Shown here: piece after piece, positions 15,615-24,684 of the stretch
Position numbering within the stretch: the stretch's first letter is position 1
Layout: the number at the start of each line of letters is the position of its first letter
Source of the DNA: Clostridia bacterium
Lineage (GTDB): Bacteria > Bacillota > Clostridia > Christensenellales > Aristaeellaceae
Reading direction: 5' to 3'
Length of the DNA stretch: 35,014 nucleotides
NCBI GenBank assembly: GCA_017471885.1
Contig: JAFURI010000033.1
Span: 1-35,014, forward strand
Notes under the pieces: generated by a model
The model's input: the letters and a program-made list of their open reading frames with translations, nothing else
What the model was told of the DNA's origin: nothing
Databases searched by the model: none
Program-made: the position numbers and the translations under genes

Positions 15615-16508
15615 ATGAAGGACATTCGCGGCATTATCGTACCGATTATCACCCCCATGCATGAGGACGAATCCGTCAACGAGCAGGAGCTGCGCCGCCA
15701 GATCGACCGGCTGATTGACGCAGGTGTGCACGGCATCTTCCCCTTCGGCACCAACGGCGAGGGATATATCCTCTCCGAGAGCGAGAAGGAGCAGGTGCTG
15801 GCGGTGTGCATCGATCAGGTGAAGGGCCGCGTGCCGGTCTATGCCGGAACCGGCTGCATCTCCACCCGGGATACCATCCGCCTGTCGAAGAAGGCGCAGG
15901 AGATGGGCGCGGACGTGCTGTCCATCATCACCCCCTCCTTTGCGGCGGCCTCCCAGAATGAACTGATCGACCATTACAGGGCTGTGGCGGACAGCGTGGA
16001 GCTGCCCATCCTGCTGTACAACATTCCCGCCCGCACCGGCAACGCTCTGGCGCCCGCCACGGTGGAGAAGCTGGCTCAGGTGCCCAACATTGTGGGCGTG
16101 AAGGACTCCAGCGGCAACTTTGACAACATCCTGCAGTACATCGAGCGCACCCGCGGCGGCGACTTCACCGTGTTGTCCGGCAACGACTCGCTGATCCTGT
16201 GGACGCTGCTGGCAGGCGGCAAGGGCGGCATCGCCGGCTGCGCCAACGTGTTCCCCCGCAATATGGTATCCATTTATGAAAGCTGGAAGGCCGGCGATAT
16301 GGAAAAAGCCCGCTGGGCGCAGGACGCTATCCGTCCCTTCCGCAACTGCTTCCGCTTCGGCAACCCCAATACCATCGTCAAGACGGCTACCGCCATGCTG
16401 GGCTATCCCGTGGGCAAGTGCCGCGCCCCCTTCAACGGCCTGTCCGCCGAGGGCGTGGCTGCGGTAAAGGACGCGTTGACGCTGCTGGCGGGTCAGGGGG
16501 TGTGCTGA
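15615..16508 (+). CDS. DapA-family aldolase (dihydrodipicolinate synthase / N-acetylneuraminate lyase superfamily)
   Basis: A 297-aa class I (Schiff base) TIM-barrel aldolase or dehydratase. The Schiff-base lysine is K163 in GVKDSSG, the catalytic tyrosine Y135 in YNIPARTG, and the GTNGEG loop at 45-50 is the usual carboxylate-binding GTTGE variant. GGAGG at 15601-15605 is nine bases before the ATG at 15615; a TTG at 15597 overlapping the previous gene is rejected. The lysine-biosynthetic role is unlikely in this setting. It more probably cleaves or dehydrates a 2-keto-3-deoxy sugar acid. The gene overlaps pdxA by one base (TGATG), so the two are translationally coupled. Confidence 0.85.
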   Translation: MKDIRGIIVPIITPMHEDESVNEQELRRQIDRLIDAGVHGIFPFGTNGEGYILSESEKEQVLAVCIDQVKGRVPVYAGTGCISTRDTIRLSKKAQEMGADVLSIITPSFAAASQNELIDHYRAVADSVELPILLYNIPARTGNALAPATVEKLAQVPNIVGVKDSSGNFDNILQYIERTRGGDFTVLSGNDSLILWTLLAGGKGGIAGCANVFPRNMVSIYESWKAGDMEKARWAQDAIRPFRNCFRFGNPNTIVKTATAMLGYPVGKCRAPFNGLSAEGVAAVKDALTLLAGQGVC

Positions 16509-17542
16509 TGAAGCCCATTATTGGCATTACCATGGGCGATCCCGCCTCCATCGGCCCGGAGCTGTGCCTGCGGGCGCTGGCGGATGAGACGCTCTATGAC
16601 CGCTGCCGTCCCCTGATTGTGGGCGACGCTGCCATCCTTCAGCGGGCGATGCTGATTCCCGGCATGCCGCAGCTGAAGCTGAACCCCATCGCACAGGTGA
16701 AGGACGCTGTCTTCACCCCCGGCGTGATGGACGTGATCGACCTCGGATGCGTCTCCGCAGAGGAGGTGGAGGTGGGTCAGGTCAGCGCCAAGGCCGGCGA
16801 CGCGGCGTTCCAGTACGTCCGCAGGGTGATTGAGCTTGCCATGGCGAACGAGGTGGACGCTACCGTCACCAACGCCCTGAACAAGGAAGCCATGAATCTG
16901 GCGGGACATCACTTCTCCGGCCATACGGAGATTTACGCTCACTACACCGGTACCCAGCGCTACACCATGATGCTGGCCCACGAGGACGTGCGCATCGTGC
17001 ATGTATCCACCCACGTCTCCCTCAGGGAGGCCTGCGACCGGGCGAAGAAGGCCCGCGTGCTGGAGGTCATCCGCATTGCGGCAAAGGCCTGCCGGGACAT
17101 GGGCGTCGAAAATCCCCGGGTGGGCGTGGCAGGATTGAATCCCCACTGCGGCGAGGGCGGACTGTTCGGCCGGGAGGAGATTGAGGAGATCGGTCCCGCC
17201 ATCGAGGCGGCCCGCGCCGAGGGTATCGACGCGCAGGGCCCCGTGCCGCCGGATACCATCTTCTCCAAGGCCCGGGGAGGCTGGTACGATATCGTGGTGG
17301 CCATGTATCACGATCAGGGCCACATCCCGCTGAAGCTGATGGGCTTTGTGTTCGACCGGGATACGCAGAAGTGGCAGGCGGTCAGCGGCGTGAACATCAC
17401 GCTGGGGCTGCCCATCATCCGCACGTCGGTGGATCACGGTACTGCGTTTGATCAGGCAGGTCGGGGCACGGCCTCGGAAATCAGCCTGATGAACGCCATC
17501 CAGTACGCGATTGATTTTGCCCGGGTACGGGTGCAAGCCTGA
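16508..17542 (+). CDS. PdxA-family 4-phospho-sugar-acid dehydrogenase (PdxA2-like)
   Basis: A 344-aa NAD-dependent dehydrogenase/decarboxylase of the PdxA family. It opens with IGITMGDPASIGPEL, and the divalent-metal histidines are in place: H169 (STHVSL), H213 (NPHCGEGG) and H268 (YHDQGHIPLK). Next to a DUF1537 kinase, PdxA homologues are known to act as 4-phospho-D-threonate (or erythronate) 3-dehydrogenases that yield dihydroxyacetone phosphate and CO2, rather than in vitamin B6 synthesis; I infer the same here. The start overlaps the stop of the aldolase (TGATG) and has a G-rich AGGGGG binding site; the longer open frame from 16418 runs inside the aldolase gene. It is followed after 20 bases by the first permease. 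Confidence 0.88.
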   Translation: MKPIIGITMGDPASIGPELCLRALADETLYDRCRPLIVGDAAILQRAMLIPGMPQLKLNPIAQVKDAVFTPGVMDVIDLGCVSAEEVEVGQVSAKAGDAAFQYVRRVIELAMANEVDATVTNALNKEAMNLAGHHFSGHTEIYAHYTGTQRYTMMLAHEDVRIVHVSTHVSLREACDRAKKARVLEVIRIAAKACRDMGVENPRVGVAGLNPHCGEGGLFGREEIEEIGPAIEAARAEGIDAQGPVPPDTIFSKARGGWYDIVVAMYHDQGHIPLKLMGFVFDRDTQKWQAVSGVNITLGLPIIRTSVDHGTAFDQAGRGTASEISLMNAIQYAIDFARVRVQA

Positions 17543-17562
17543 CAAGCAAGGAGGTATGGCTT

Positions 17563-18519
17563 ATGACTGTTTTCAAACGGAAAAAGATGAATTCCGTCGT
17601 GGCGGGCCATGACTGGAAATCACAGCTGACGCTGCAGGCCTTTGTATGGCCGGCGCTGATCATCGTGGTGATGATCTCCTACTTCCCCATGTACGGCGTC
17701 AGCATTGCCTTCAAGGATTACAACATCTTCAAGGGCATCGCTGCCAGCCCCATCGCCAGCAACAACGGCTTTGAACATTTTATCGACTTCTTCTCCACGG
17801 AGAGCTGCGGACGAATCCTGTTCAACACCGTATACATCGCCTTCCTGAAGCTCATCTGCCTGACCTGGCCCCCCGTGGTGCTGGCCGTGCTGCTCAATGA
17901 GCTGAAGAACGCGCGGGTGATGAAGCTGTCCCAGACCCTGTCCTACCTGCCCCACTTCATCGGCTGGTCGGTGGCTTACGGCATCTTCTACAACCTGCTG
18001 AATCCCTCTGCCGGCGCCATCAACGTGCTGCTGCAGGACTGGGGACTCATCAGCAAGCCCATCAACTTCCTGTCTGAGGAAGTCTACTACCGCCCGATGA
18101 TCATCCTCACCGGTCTGTGGAAGAACATCGGCTGGAACTCCATTATCTATCTGGGCGTGATCTGCAGCATCGATCAGGGCCTGTATGAGGCGCTGGCTAT
18201 CGACGGCGGCAACCGCTGGCACAAGTTCCGCTACATCACCTGGCCGCACCTTAAGCCCACCTTCGCCATCCTGTTCATTCTGGAGTGCGGCAAGATCATG
18301 TCCGGCGGCGACGGCTTCGACCAGGCCTACGCCTTCGGCAACCCCAACAACCGTCAGGTGGCCGATATTCTGGATACCTACATCATGCGTACCGGCTTTG
18401 AAAACGGCCGCTACTCCTATTCCACCGCTGTGGGCCTGTTCAAGTCCGTGGTGAACCTGATCCTGCTGCTTGTGTCTAACAAGATCAGCAAGGTCATGAC
18501 CAACGAATCGCTGTTCTAA
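17563..18519 (+). CDS. Sugar ABC transporter permease, LplB type
   Basis: A 318-aa inner-membrane permease of the CUT1 carbohydrate importer class, with about six membrane segments (for example 25-45, 85-110, 130-148, 178-200, 230-245, 285-305). The cytoplasmic EAA loop that contacts the ATPase is at 209-232 (YEALAIDGG...WPHLKP). AAGGAGG precedes the ATG. Together with the next two genes it forms an LplB-LplC-LplA-like importer of the kind used by Bacillota for complex oligosaccharides. No ATP-binding subunit is encoded nearby, so a shared MsmX-type ATPase elsewhere in the genome is expected. The fixed position after pdxA indicates import of the substrate for the whole operon. Confidence 0.92.
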   Translation: MTVFKRKKMNSVVAGHDWKSQLTLQAFVWPALIIVVMISYFPMYGVSIAFKDYNIFKGIAASPIASNNGFEHFIDFFSTESCGRILFNTVYIAFLKLICLTWPPVVLAVLLNELKNARVMKLSQTLSYLPHFIGWSVAYGIFYNLLNPSAGAINVLLQDWGLISKPINFLSEEVYYRPMIILTGLWKNIGWNSIIYLGVICSIDQGLYEALAIDGGNRWHKFRYITWPHLKPTFAILFILECGKIMSGGDGFDQAYAFGNPNNRQVADILDTYIMRTGFENGRYSYSTAVGLFKSVVNLILLLVSNKISKVMTNESLF

Positions 18520-18532
18520 GGAGGTGACGAGC

Positions 18533-19432
18533 ATGATCAACAAGCAGACGGCAAAGCCCGGCAAGGCGTGGGACAAGCGCTACCAGGCCTTCGACTACCT
18601 GAACGTGTTCCTGATGATCGTATTGATGTTCGTCATCGTGTACCCGTTCTATTACGCAGTGCTTAACTCTTTCAACGCGGATCTGATCCGCAAGCCCTCC
18701 TTCATCTGGAACGCCAACTGGACGCTCCGCCCCTACCAGACGGTGTTCGGCGACGTGAGCATCATCAACGGCTTCATCAACTCCGTTTTGCGTACGGTGA
18801 TGGGTACTGCGCTGGCGGTGGTTACCTGCTCTCTGGCGGCCTTCGCGCTGAGCAAGAGCCACCTGAAGATGCGCGCCCTGTACCTGACCATCTTCATCAT
18901 CCCCACGTTCTTCGACGGTGGTCAGATTCCCGCTTACCTGAACCTGAAGAGCCTGGGCCTGCTGAATACCTTCTGGGTGTATCTGGTGCCCAAGATGTTC
19001 AGCTTCTTCTGGATGACCATCCTGATGACCAACTTCCGCGGTATTCCCAACGAGCTGGAGGAGGCCGCCTACATCGACGGCGCATCCACGGCGCGTATCT
19101 TCTTCGGTATCGTGCTTCCCATCTCGCTGCCCGCGCTGGCCACTATCGCGCTGTATGCTGCTGTCAGCCAGTGGAACTCCTGGTACGATACGGCTTACTT
19201 CACCAATAGTGAAAAGCTGACCACGCTGAGCTGGATCCTGATGCGTACCATCAAGAATCAGGCCTTCGCAGACATGGCCAACGACATGCATGCCTTTGAC
19301 AACCGCGCCTACAACCCCGAGGGTGTGAAGATGGCGACCATGGTGGTGGCGGCCGTGCCGATCATCATGATCTACCCGTTCCTGCAGCGTTACTTCGTCA
19401 AGGGCCTGATGGTCGGCTCCATCAAGGGCTGA
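18533..19432 (+). CDS. Sugar ABC transporter permease, LplC/MalG type
   Basis: A 299-aa inner-membrane permease, the partner of the preceding LplB-type protein. It has six predicted membrane segments and an EAA loop at 177-200 (EEAAYIDGAS...LPISLP). GGAGG at 18520-18524 is eight bases before the ATG at 18533; a GTG at 18524 inside the binding site is rejected. It lies 13 bases after the first permease and 67 bases before the binding-protein gene. Its family imports oligosaccharides; specificity comes from the binding protein. Confidence 0.92.
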   Translation: MINKQTAKPGKAWDKRYQAFDYLNVFLMIVLMFVIVYPFYYAVLNSFNADLIRKPSFIWNANWTLRPYQTVFGDVSIINGFINSVLRTVMGTALAVVTCSLAAFALSKSHLKMRALYLTIFIIPTFFDGGQIPAYLNLKSLGLLNTFWVYLVPKMFSFFWMTILMTNFRGIPNELEEAAYIDGASTARIFFGIVLPISLPALATIALYAAVSQWNSWYDTAYFTNSEKLTTLSWILMRTIKNQAFADMANDMHAFDNRAYNPEGVKMATMVVAAVPIIMIYPFLQRYFVKGLMVGSIKG

Positions 19433-19499
19433 CACACACTTTGGATTTAGCGTACCGGCTCAAGGTGCGTTGATCAATAACAGAAAGGAGACCCTCCCT

Positions 19500-21146
19500 A
19501 TGAAGAAGCTCGTTTCCCTGATGCTGGCTCTGCTGATGTGCCTGAGCATCGTGTCCTTCGGCTCTGCTGAGGACGTCCCCGCTTACCTGAGCGACACCTC
19601 TCCCGTGACCCTGAAGATGTACTACGACCGTCCCGTTGACGGCAACCTGGTGGCCCAGGCCAACGGCAACGAGCCCCTGTCCATCAAGTGGAAGGAAGAG
19701 ACCGGCGTCACCATCGACTTCCAGTACGCTGTGGACGACTCCCACACCAAGCTGAACATGATGATCACCTCCGGCGACTATCCGGACATCCTGATCTGCT
19801 ACAGCAACTATGACATGCTGCAGGATCTGGCCGACAACGGCGTGATCATCGCCTACAACAAGGTCGAGGAAGAATATGACCCCGGCTTCATGAGCCGCGT
19901 CATGTCCGCCAACACCATCCTGGCCATGCGTCAGAAGTTCGGCACCATGGACGTGTTCGCCGTGCCCACCTACTCCTTCAAGGTGGAAGACCTGCAGCGC
20001 GATGACATCGCCCGCTGCATGACCGGCATGATGGTCCGCAAGAACATCTACGAAGCCATCGGCTCTCCCGACATGTCCACCATCGAGGGCACGCTGGACG
20101 CCTTCCGCAAGGTGAAGCAGATGTTCCCCGACATCATCCCCGTTCAGGGCCATCGTAATTCCTCCAACGACGGCGACGGCAATCCCCGCATCATCGGCCG
20201 CGCCTTCCAGTACTTCGACCTGACCGGCAACTACTACTATGACGAGGCTGACAATACCTACAAGAAGTATTGGAACAGCCCCAACTACCTCGAGCAGCTC
20301 AAGTTCGTCAACACTCTGTACAACGAGGGCCTGATGGATCCCGCCGAGCTGACCGACTCCGGCGAGCAGCTGCAGGCCAAGCTGTTCAGCGGCCGCATCT
20401 TCTGCAACCTGAACAACGACGCTGACAACACCGACTGGTTCAACAACGAGTTCACTGCTGCGGGCGTGGATGACGAGTGGATCTTCATTGAGCCCATGTG
20501 CCTGGACACCGAGGAAGGCTACACCTACGACAACATCAACGGCGGCGTGGGCGACCACTGCATCGTCGTCTTCAACACCCCCAACGCCAAGCGCTCCATG
20601 ATGTTCGTCGACTATCTGATGCAGGATCAGCAGCAGATCGAAATCCTGATGGGCATTCAGGGCCAGACCTGGGACTACAACGAGGCCGGCGTTGCCAAGA
20701 CCTTCGACGAGTTCGTCTCCATGCCCGACGCTGACAAGAAGACCAAGTACGGCATCGGCCTGTGGTACTTCCTGCGTCAGGAGCTGCACAACAACATCAT
20801 GAAGAAGTATGCCGGCACTGCCGCTCAGACCGCCAACATCGAGTTCATGAGCCAGTTCTACAAGGACTACTCCTTCATCACCAACGGCAAGGCCGAGAAC
20901 TACGCCGCCGATTCCGAGGAGATCAAGATCTTCACCAACATCAAGGAATACTATGAGGTGCAGGTCCGCAAGATCATCATGGCTGATCCTTCCCAGGTTG
21001 AGCCCATGTACAAGGAAATGATGGCGAAGATCTACGATCTGGGCCAGGCCAAGCTGGACGCCTACATCGACAACTACTACAAGAACAAGGCTGAGGCCGC
21101 CAAGGAGTACGGCTCCGATCTGGATCTGTCCTTCATGGGTCTGTAA
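19500..21146 (+). CDS. Extracellular solute-binding protein (LplA-like, family 1)
   Basis: A 548-aa substrate-binding protein. The N terminus MKKLVSLMLALLMCLSIVSF is a Sec signal; cleavage after GSA before EDVPAY is likely. A cysteine lies inside the hydrophobic core, but without a proper lipobox, so membrane anchoring is uncertain. The mature region has the two-lobed binding-protein pattern (SPVTLKMYYDRP at the start, an aromatic-rich sugar-site region including TGNYYYDE and WKEETGVTIDFQYAV). AAAGGAG precedes the ATG at 19500; a TTG at 19470 upstream is rejected. Its size is typical for LplA-type proteins that bind large glycans. It is followed by the hairpin at 21172-21202, which may stabilise its mRNA and raise its level over downstream genes. 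Confidence 0.9.
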   Translation: MKKLVSLMLALLMCLSIVSFGSAEDVPAYLSDTSPVTLKMYYDRPVDGNLVAQANGNEPLSIKWKEETGVTIDFQYAVDDSHTKLNMMITSGDYPDILICYSNYDMLQDLADNGVIIAYNKVEEEYDPGFMSRVMSANTILAMRQKFGTMDVFAVPTYSFKVEDLQRDDIARCMTGMMVRKNIYEAIGSPDMSTIEGTLDAFRKVKQMFPDIIPVQGHRNSSNDGDGNPRIIGRAFQYFDLTGNYYYDEADNTYKKYWNSPNYLEQLKFVNTLYNEGLMDPAELTDSGEQLQAKLFSGRIFCNLNNDADNTDWFNNEFTAAGVDDEWIFIEPMCLDTEEGYTYDNINGGVGDHCIVVFNTPNAKRSMMFVDYLMQDQQQIEILMGIQGQTWDYNEAGVAKTFDEFVSMPDADKKTKYGIGLWYFLRQELHNNIMKKYAGTAAQTANIEFMSQFYKDYSFITNGKAENYAADSEEIKIFTNIKEYYEVQVRKIIMADPSQVEPMYKEMMAKIYDLGQAKLDAYIDNYYKNKAEAAKEYGSDLDLSFMGL

Positions 21147-21171
21147 TCAGTCTGAATTCCCGCTAATCACC

Positions 21172-21202
21172 GGGGGCAGCTCGCACAAGCGGGGCTGCCC
21201 CC
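21172..21202 (+). terminator. Hairpin after the binding-protein gene (partial terminator or mRNA stabiliser)
   Basis: A 9-bp perfect stem GGGGGCAGC/GCTGCCCCC with a long loop is followed by TTTCTGTG, a weak T-tract. Because the next genes follow closely and have no promoter of their own that I can see, partial termination or RNA stabilisation is more likely than a full stop. Confidence 0.6.
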
Positions 21203-21239
21203 TTTCTGTGCTGTGCATGGTTATGAAAGGAGCATGGTT

Positions 21240-23336
21240 ATGACCCATGAGGATATCCGCCGTCTCCTGACGGTGATGAACCGTTCGCACCAGCATCTGC
21301 CCGGAAAGCAGCTGCTGGGCCCCACCGGCGCAAGGCTCTGGATGGACTATCTGGATCCGCTGCCCGGCTTTGCCGGACGGGCTGATTTCATCCACAAGAT
21401 CAATCTGCCCATGCTCTTTACCGTTGCGGCGGAGGGTCAGCCTTTGCAGCTGATTCCCGCACAGTCCCGCTGGACGCCGGACGAAACCCGCGTGCATTAC
21501 GAGAATGATCTCCTCTGCTTCGACGAGCGCAAGACCATCACATGGGACGATTGCGCCGTCAGTTTGCAGCGCTGGGAGAATCGCTCCGACAACACGGTGA
21601 CGTTGTCGCTGTCCCTGCCGGATGGCGCAGCGGAGGGCGAAGTCTTTGCCTTCCCGGTGTGCAATCACGGCGTGGAGCCGGTGATGCTGTGCCGCGCGCA
21701 GGGCTTCGGCGAGGGCGGAAGCATCACCCTTGCACCCGGCGGAAAAGCAGAAGTGCTGATCGCGGCCGCCGTGGCGCTCCGGGGCGAAGAAGATCAGCTG
21801 GCGCCCCGGCTGGAGCGGCTGATGGACGGCCGTGAGCCGGAGCTGCTGCTGGATCAGCTGTGCGAAAGCTACATGCGCTGGTTCGACGACGTGCCGGAGT
21901 TCCGCTGCAGCGATCCCATGATCAGCGCCTGCTGGTATTACCGTTTCTACATTCTGCGCAAGAATCTGGCCTGCCCCGGCGTGGGAAGGCTGCCTATCCG
22001 CACCTTCTACGAGGGCCGCTCCCACCTGATGGACAAGCGTCCCGGCGGACCGCCCAGCGGCTGGGAGTTCTGTCGGCTGATTCCCCTGTCCACGCCCATG
22101 CATGTGCAGGACGTGCGCTGGATGAAGGACCTGTCCCTCGGCGCGGACGCGCTGGAGACGCTGACCCATGCCATGGACGAGAACGGCGTCTTCGCGGTGA
22201 CCAGCATCGAGAAGTCCAATCTGGAGTATGCCAACTACGCCTCCTGGGCGCTGTATCTGTGGTATCAGTGCAGCGGCGATCTGGAGACGGTGAAGAAGCT
22301 TCTGCCTGCCTTCAAGCAGGACGCGAAGAGCGTCTTCAGCATTACCGGCTGCAGCTGGGACGCGCTGCAGATTGAAGCCACCCACGCCCGCACGGGCAAG
22401 GAGTATCAGCCCAGCTACTGGTTCTTCGGCAAGGATTGCTTCCCGCAGAAGGTACGCCCTGCCAAGGAGGGCTATTCGCCCTTGAAGCGGGTGGATCGCT
22501 CCATTTACAGCTACCTGAACTTTTCCGGCCTTGCAGAGCTTTGCACGCTCGCAGGGGATCCGGATGCGGAGTGGTTCCGCAGCAAGGCTGCGCAGATGCG
22601 CAGCGACGTGCTGGGCAAGATGTGGGACGAGCCCTCGGGCTTCTTCTACGACCTGCACCATCAGACGGACGCCAGGGCGTATGTGAAGAACATCGTGGCG
22701 TTCTACCCCTTCTGGGCGGGCATTACGGAGGAGAAGCATCTGCGGGCGCTGAGCTACCTCTTCAGCGCGGATTACTTCTCTCTGGGCTCCGGCTATGCAT
22801 CCACCGCGAAGGACTGCGCGCTCTTCTCGCCCAACGGCGGCTGGCGCGGGGATTACTTCAAGGGCCGCAACGGCTGTATGTGGAACGGCCCCTCCTGGCC
22901 CTATACCACGGGCATTGTGCTGGATGCGCTGGCAAAGCAGTCCAAGGAGCGCGGTCATGCCTACGACGGCGAGTTTGCCCGGGGTCTGCACGAGTACACC
23001 ATGGAGCATTTCCGCGGCGGCAATGTGAACGATCCCTTCCTGGTGGAGCATTACAACAGCGTGACCGGTGAAAACATCAGCACGGAGCCGGATTACAACC
23101 ACTCCTACTATGTGGATCTGGTGGTGCGCCATCTGGCGGGTATCGAGCCGGATGATCAGGGCGTGCGGTTCCATCCGGTGGACGCTGGGCTGCGCAGCCT
23201 GTGCATCAGGGACGTGCGCGTGCGGAATCACCGCTTCGACGTGGCGCTGGAGCGGGGCGTTTATACCGTGCACATGGACGGCGAAATGGTTTATGAGGGC
23301 GCGGGCCGGGAGGACGTGCGCCTGATTGCGTGGTGA
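21240..23336 (+). CDS. Large six-hairpin glycoside hydrolase-like protein
   Basis: A 698-aa protein without signal peptide. The N-terminal 190 residues look like a beta-sandwich; the rest fits an (alpha/alpha)6 barrel of the trehalase/GH63/MGH1-like superfamily, with NYASWALYLWYQCSGDLE, SITGCSWDALQIEATHAR, MWDEPSGFFYDL and the signature-like CMWNGPSWPYTTGIVLDAL, followed by HYNSVTGENISTEPDYNHSYYVDLV. Aspartates and glutamates in these segments are candidate catalytic residues. AAAGGAG is seven bases before the ATG at 21240; ATG 21234 and GTG 21213 are poorer starts. It probably cuts a glycosidic bond in the imported oligosaccharide. Substrate unknown; it is not closely similar to the shorter enzyme at 8189. 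Confidence 0.78.
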   Translation: MTHEDIRRLLTVMNRSHQHLPGKQLLGPTGARLWMDYLDPLPGFAGRADFIHKINLPMLFTVAAEGQPLQLIPAQSRWTPDETRVHYENDLLCFDERKTITWDDCAVSLQRWENRSDNTVTLSLSLPDGAAEGEVFAFPVCNHGVEPVMLCRAQGFGEGGSITLAPGGKAEVLIAAAVALRGEEDQLAPRLERLMDGREPELLLDQLCESYMRWFDDVPEFRCSDPMISACWYYRFYILRKNLACPGVGRLPIRTFYEGRSHLMDKRPGGPPSGWEFCRLIPLSTPMHVQDVRWMKDLSLGADALETLTHAMDENGVFAVTSIEKSNLEYANYASWALYLWYQCSGDLETVKKLLPAFKQDAKSVFSITGCSWDALQIEATHARTGKEYQPSYWFFGKDCFPQKVRPAKEGYSPLKRVDRSIYSYLNFSGLAELCTLAGDPDAEWFRSKAAQMRSDVLGKMWDEPSGFFYDLHHQTDARAYVKNIVAFYPFWAGITEEKHLRALSYLFSADYFSLGSGYASTAKDCALFSPNGGWRGDYFKGRNGCMWNGPSWPYTTGIVLDALAKQSKERGHAYDGEFARGLHEYTMEHFRGGNVNDPFLVEHYNSVTGENISTEPDYNHSYYVDLVVRHLAGIEPDDQGVRFHPVDAGLRSLCIRDVRVRNHRFDVALERGVYTVHMDGEMVYEGAGREDVRLIAW

Positions 23337-23350
23337 AAGGAGAAATGATA

Positions 23351-24670
23351 ATGCTGCCTTATCCCAAGGAGCCTGTACGCCTTGCGCTGATTGGCGCAGG
23401 ACACCGGTCGAATACCATCTACAAGCCTCTCTTTGAGGACTTGAAGCCGTGGATCAGTCTGGTGGCGGTGTGTGATCCCATCAGGGAGCATGCGGACGCG
23501 CTGGCGCAGGAGCTGGGCGCGCGGCCTTATTATGATATCCAGACCATGGTGCGTGACGGCGGTATTGAGGCAGCGGTGGTGGTTGCGCCCATTCCGCTGC
23601 ATCACGCCTACAGTGTGTACCTGTCACAGCATAAGATTCACAACCTGATTGAAACCATGTGGTGCAATACCCTGTCCCAGGCGCGGGACATGGTGAAGCA
23701 GGCAAAGGAAAACGGCGTGGTGACCGGTGTATGCGAGAACTTCTACCGCTATCCCATCGACCGCTTTGCCCAGACGCTGAAGAAGCATGGCTACATCGGC
23801 GATATCAGGCGCATCTTTTCCTATAACGACCATACCGGCTATCATTCCAACTCCCGCTGGCTGGTGTTTGCGCAGGAGGATCCCCAGTGGATCAGCGCCA
23901 TGGAGCATGACATGCAGGTCACGCCCTACTATGAATCAAAGGAGCGCTACTGGGATCACGAGCTGTTCCGCTCACGGTTTATTTCCTTCCCGTCCGGACT
24001 GATGGTCATCGACCAGGCGGCGAACATCAAGGGCATGCTGGGCCGTCAGGTGAGGCCGGGTTATACGGAGTGGCACGGTACCCGCGGCGCGCTGGTGCAG
24101 CAGGGCGGACGCTACGAGGCGCCCCATTACCGCGTGCTGGACAACAACCACCGCACGGAGGTGGGCACGGGCGTGCACAGCGAGTGGACGGCGGAAATCC
24201 GCTGCTGCGATTATGAGGATTCGCTGGCTTTTACGGATGATATCCGTCCCGCCAAGCCCAACGTGATCTCCAAAGTGGAGCGCTATTACAATGACGAAGG
24301 CGCGTATGCCGGCATCCGTGCGGCTATTCCCGGCGGTACGATCGACTACGCCAACCCGATCGTGATGAAGAACAGCGGCAGCCACTACTTCAAGGAATAC
24401 GGCGTGTGCGTGGCGGGTCATCTGGTGGACTTTGCCCTGCGCATCCGCGGTCTGAAGGACAGCGAGTTTGACGAGAAGAAGGCCCTCATGTCCATGATGA
24501 TGGAGGTGGCGGCCCGCGAGTCCGTGCTGCAGAAGGGCGCGCAGATCGCCCTGCCGCTGGAGGGCGAACAGGAATCGGACGAGCTGACCCTGAAGCGGCT
24601 GCGCAGCCTTTACGGCGTGGATCCCATGGACGTGGAGGCTGTCATGGCCCTGAAGCTGGGCAAGCCGTAA
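23351..24670 (+). CDS. Gfo/Idh/MocA family oxidoreductase lacking the usual EKP lysine
   Basis: A 439-aa NAD(P)-dependent oxidoreductase. The N-terminal Rossmann fold is clear: LALIGAGHRS at 11-20 and AVCDP near 39-43. Where family members have the catalytic EKP motif this protein reads ETMW (101-104), so the lysine is gone. The C-terminal part, with VCENFYRYP and a long beta-region to 400, is the dimerisation domain; GHLVDFALRIRGL near 360 is typical of family ends. AAAGGAG lies eight bases before the ATG at 23351; ATG 23345 and GTG 23330 are less favoured. It may oxidise, epimerise or cleave (as some NAD-dependent glycosidases do) a sugar or uronate. The missing lysine makes normal hydride-transfer chemistry uncertain. 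Confidence 0.82.
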   Translation: MLPYPKEPVRLALIGAGHRSNTIYKPLFEDLKPWISLVAVCDPIREHADALAQELGARPYYDIQTMVRDGGIEAAVVVAPIPLHHAYSVYLSQHKIHNLIETMWCNTLSQARDMVKQAKENGVVTGVCENFYRYPIDRFAQTLKKHGYIGDIRRIFSYNDHTGYHSNSRWLVFAQEDPQWISAMEHDMQVTPYYESKERYWDHELFRSRFISFPSGLMVIDQAANIKGMLGRQVRPGYTEWHGTRGALVQQGGRYEAPHYRVLDNNHRTEVGTGVHSEWTAEIRCCDYEDSLAFTDDIRPAKPNVISKVERYYNDEGAYAGIRAAIPGGTIDYANPIVMKNSGSHYFKEYGVCVAGHLVDFALRIRGLKDSEFDEKKALMSMMMEVAARESVLQKGAQIALPLEGEQESDELTLKRLRSLYGVDPMDVEAVMALKLGKP

Positions 24671-24684
24671 CGGAGGAACAGACC

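Noticed and set aside
21147-23273. Very long minus-strand frame (708 codons) opposite the six-hairpin glycosidase
   Set aside because: It mirrors the codon positions of the real gene, has His/Gln/Arg-biased composition, no ribosome binding site and no family motifs. The same holds for the long minus frames at 25731-27557, 19422-20789, 9553-10902 and 8129-9520.
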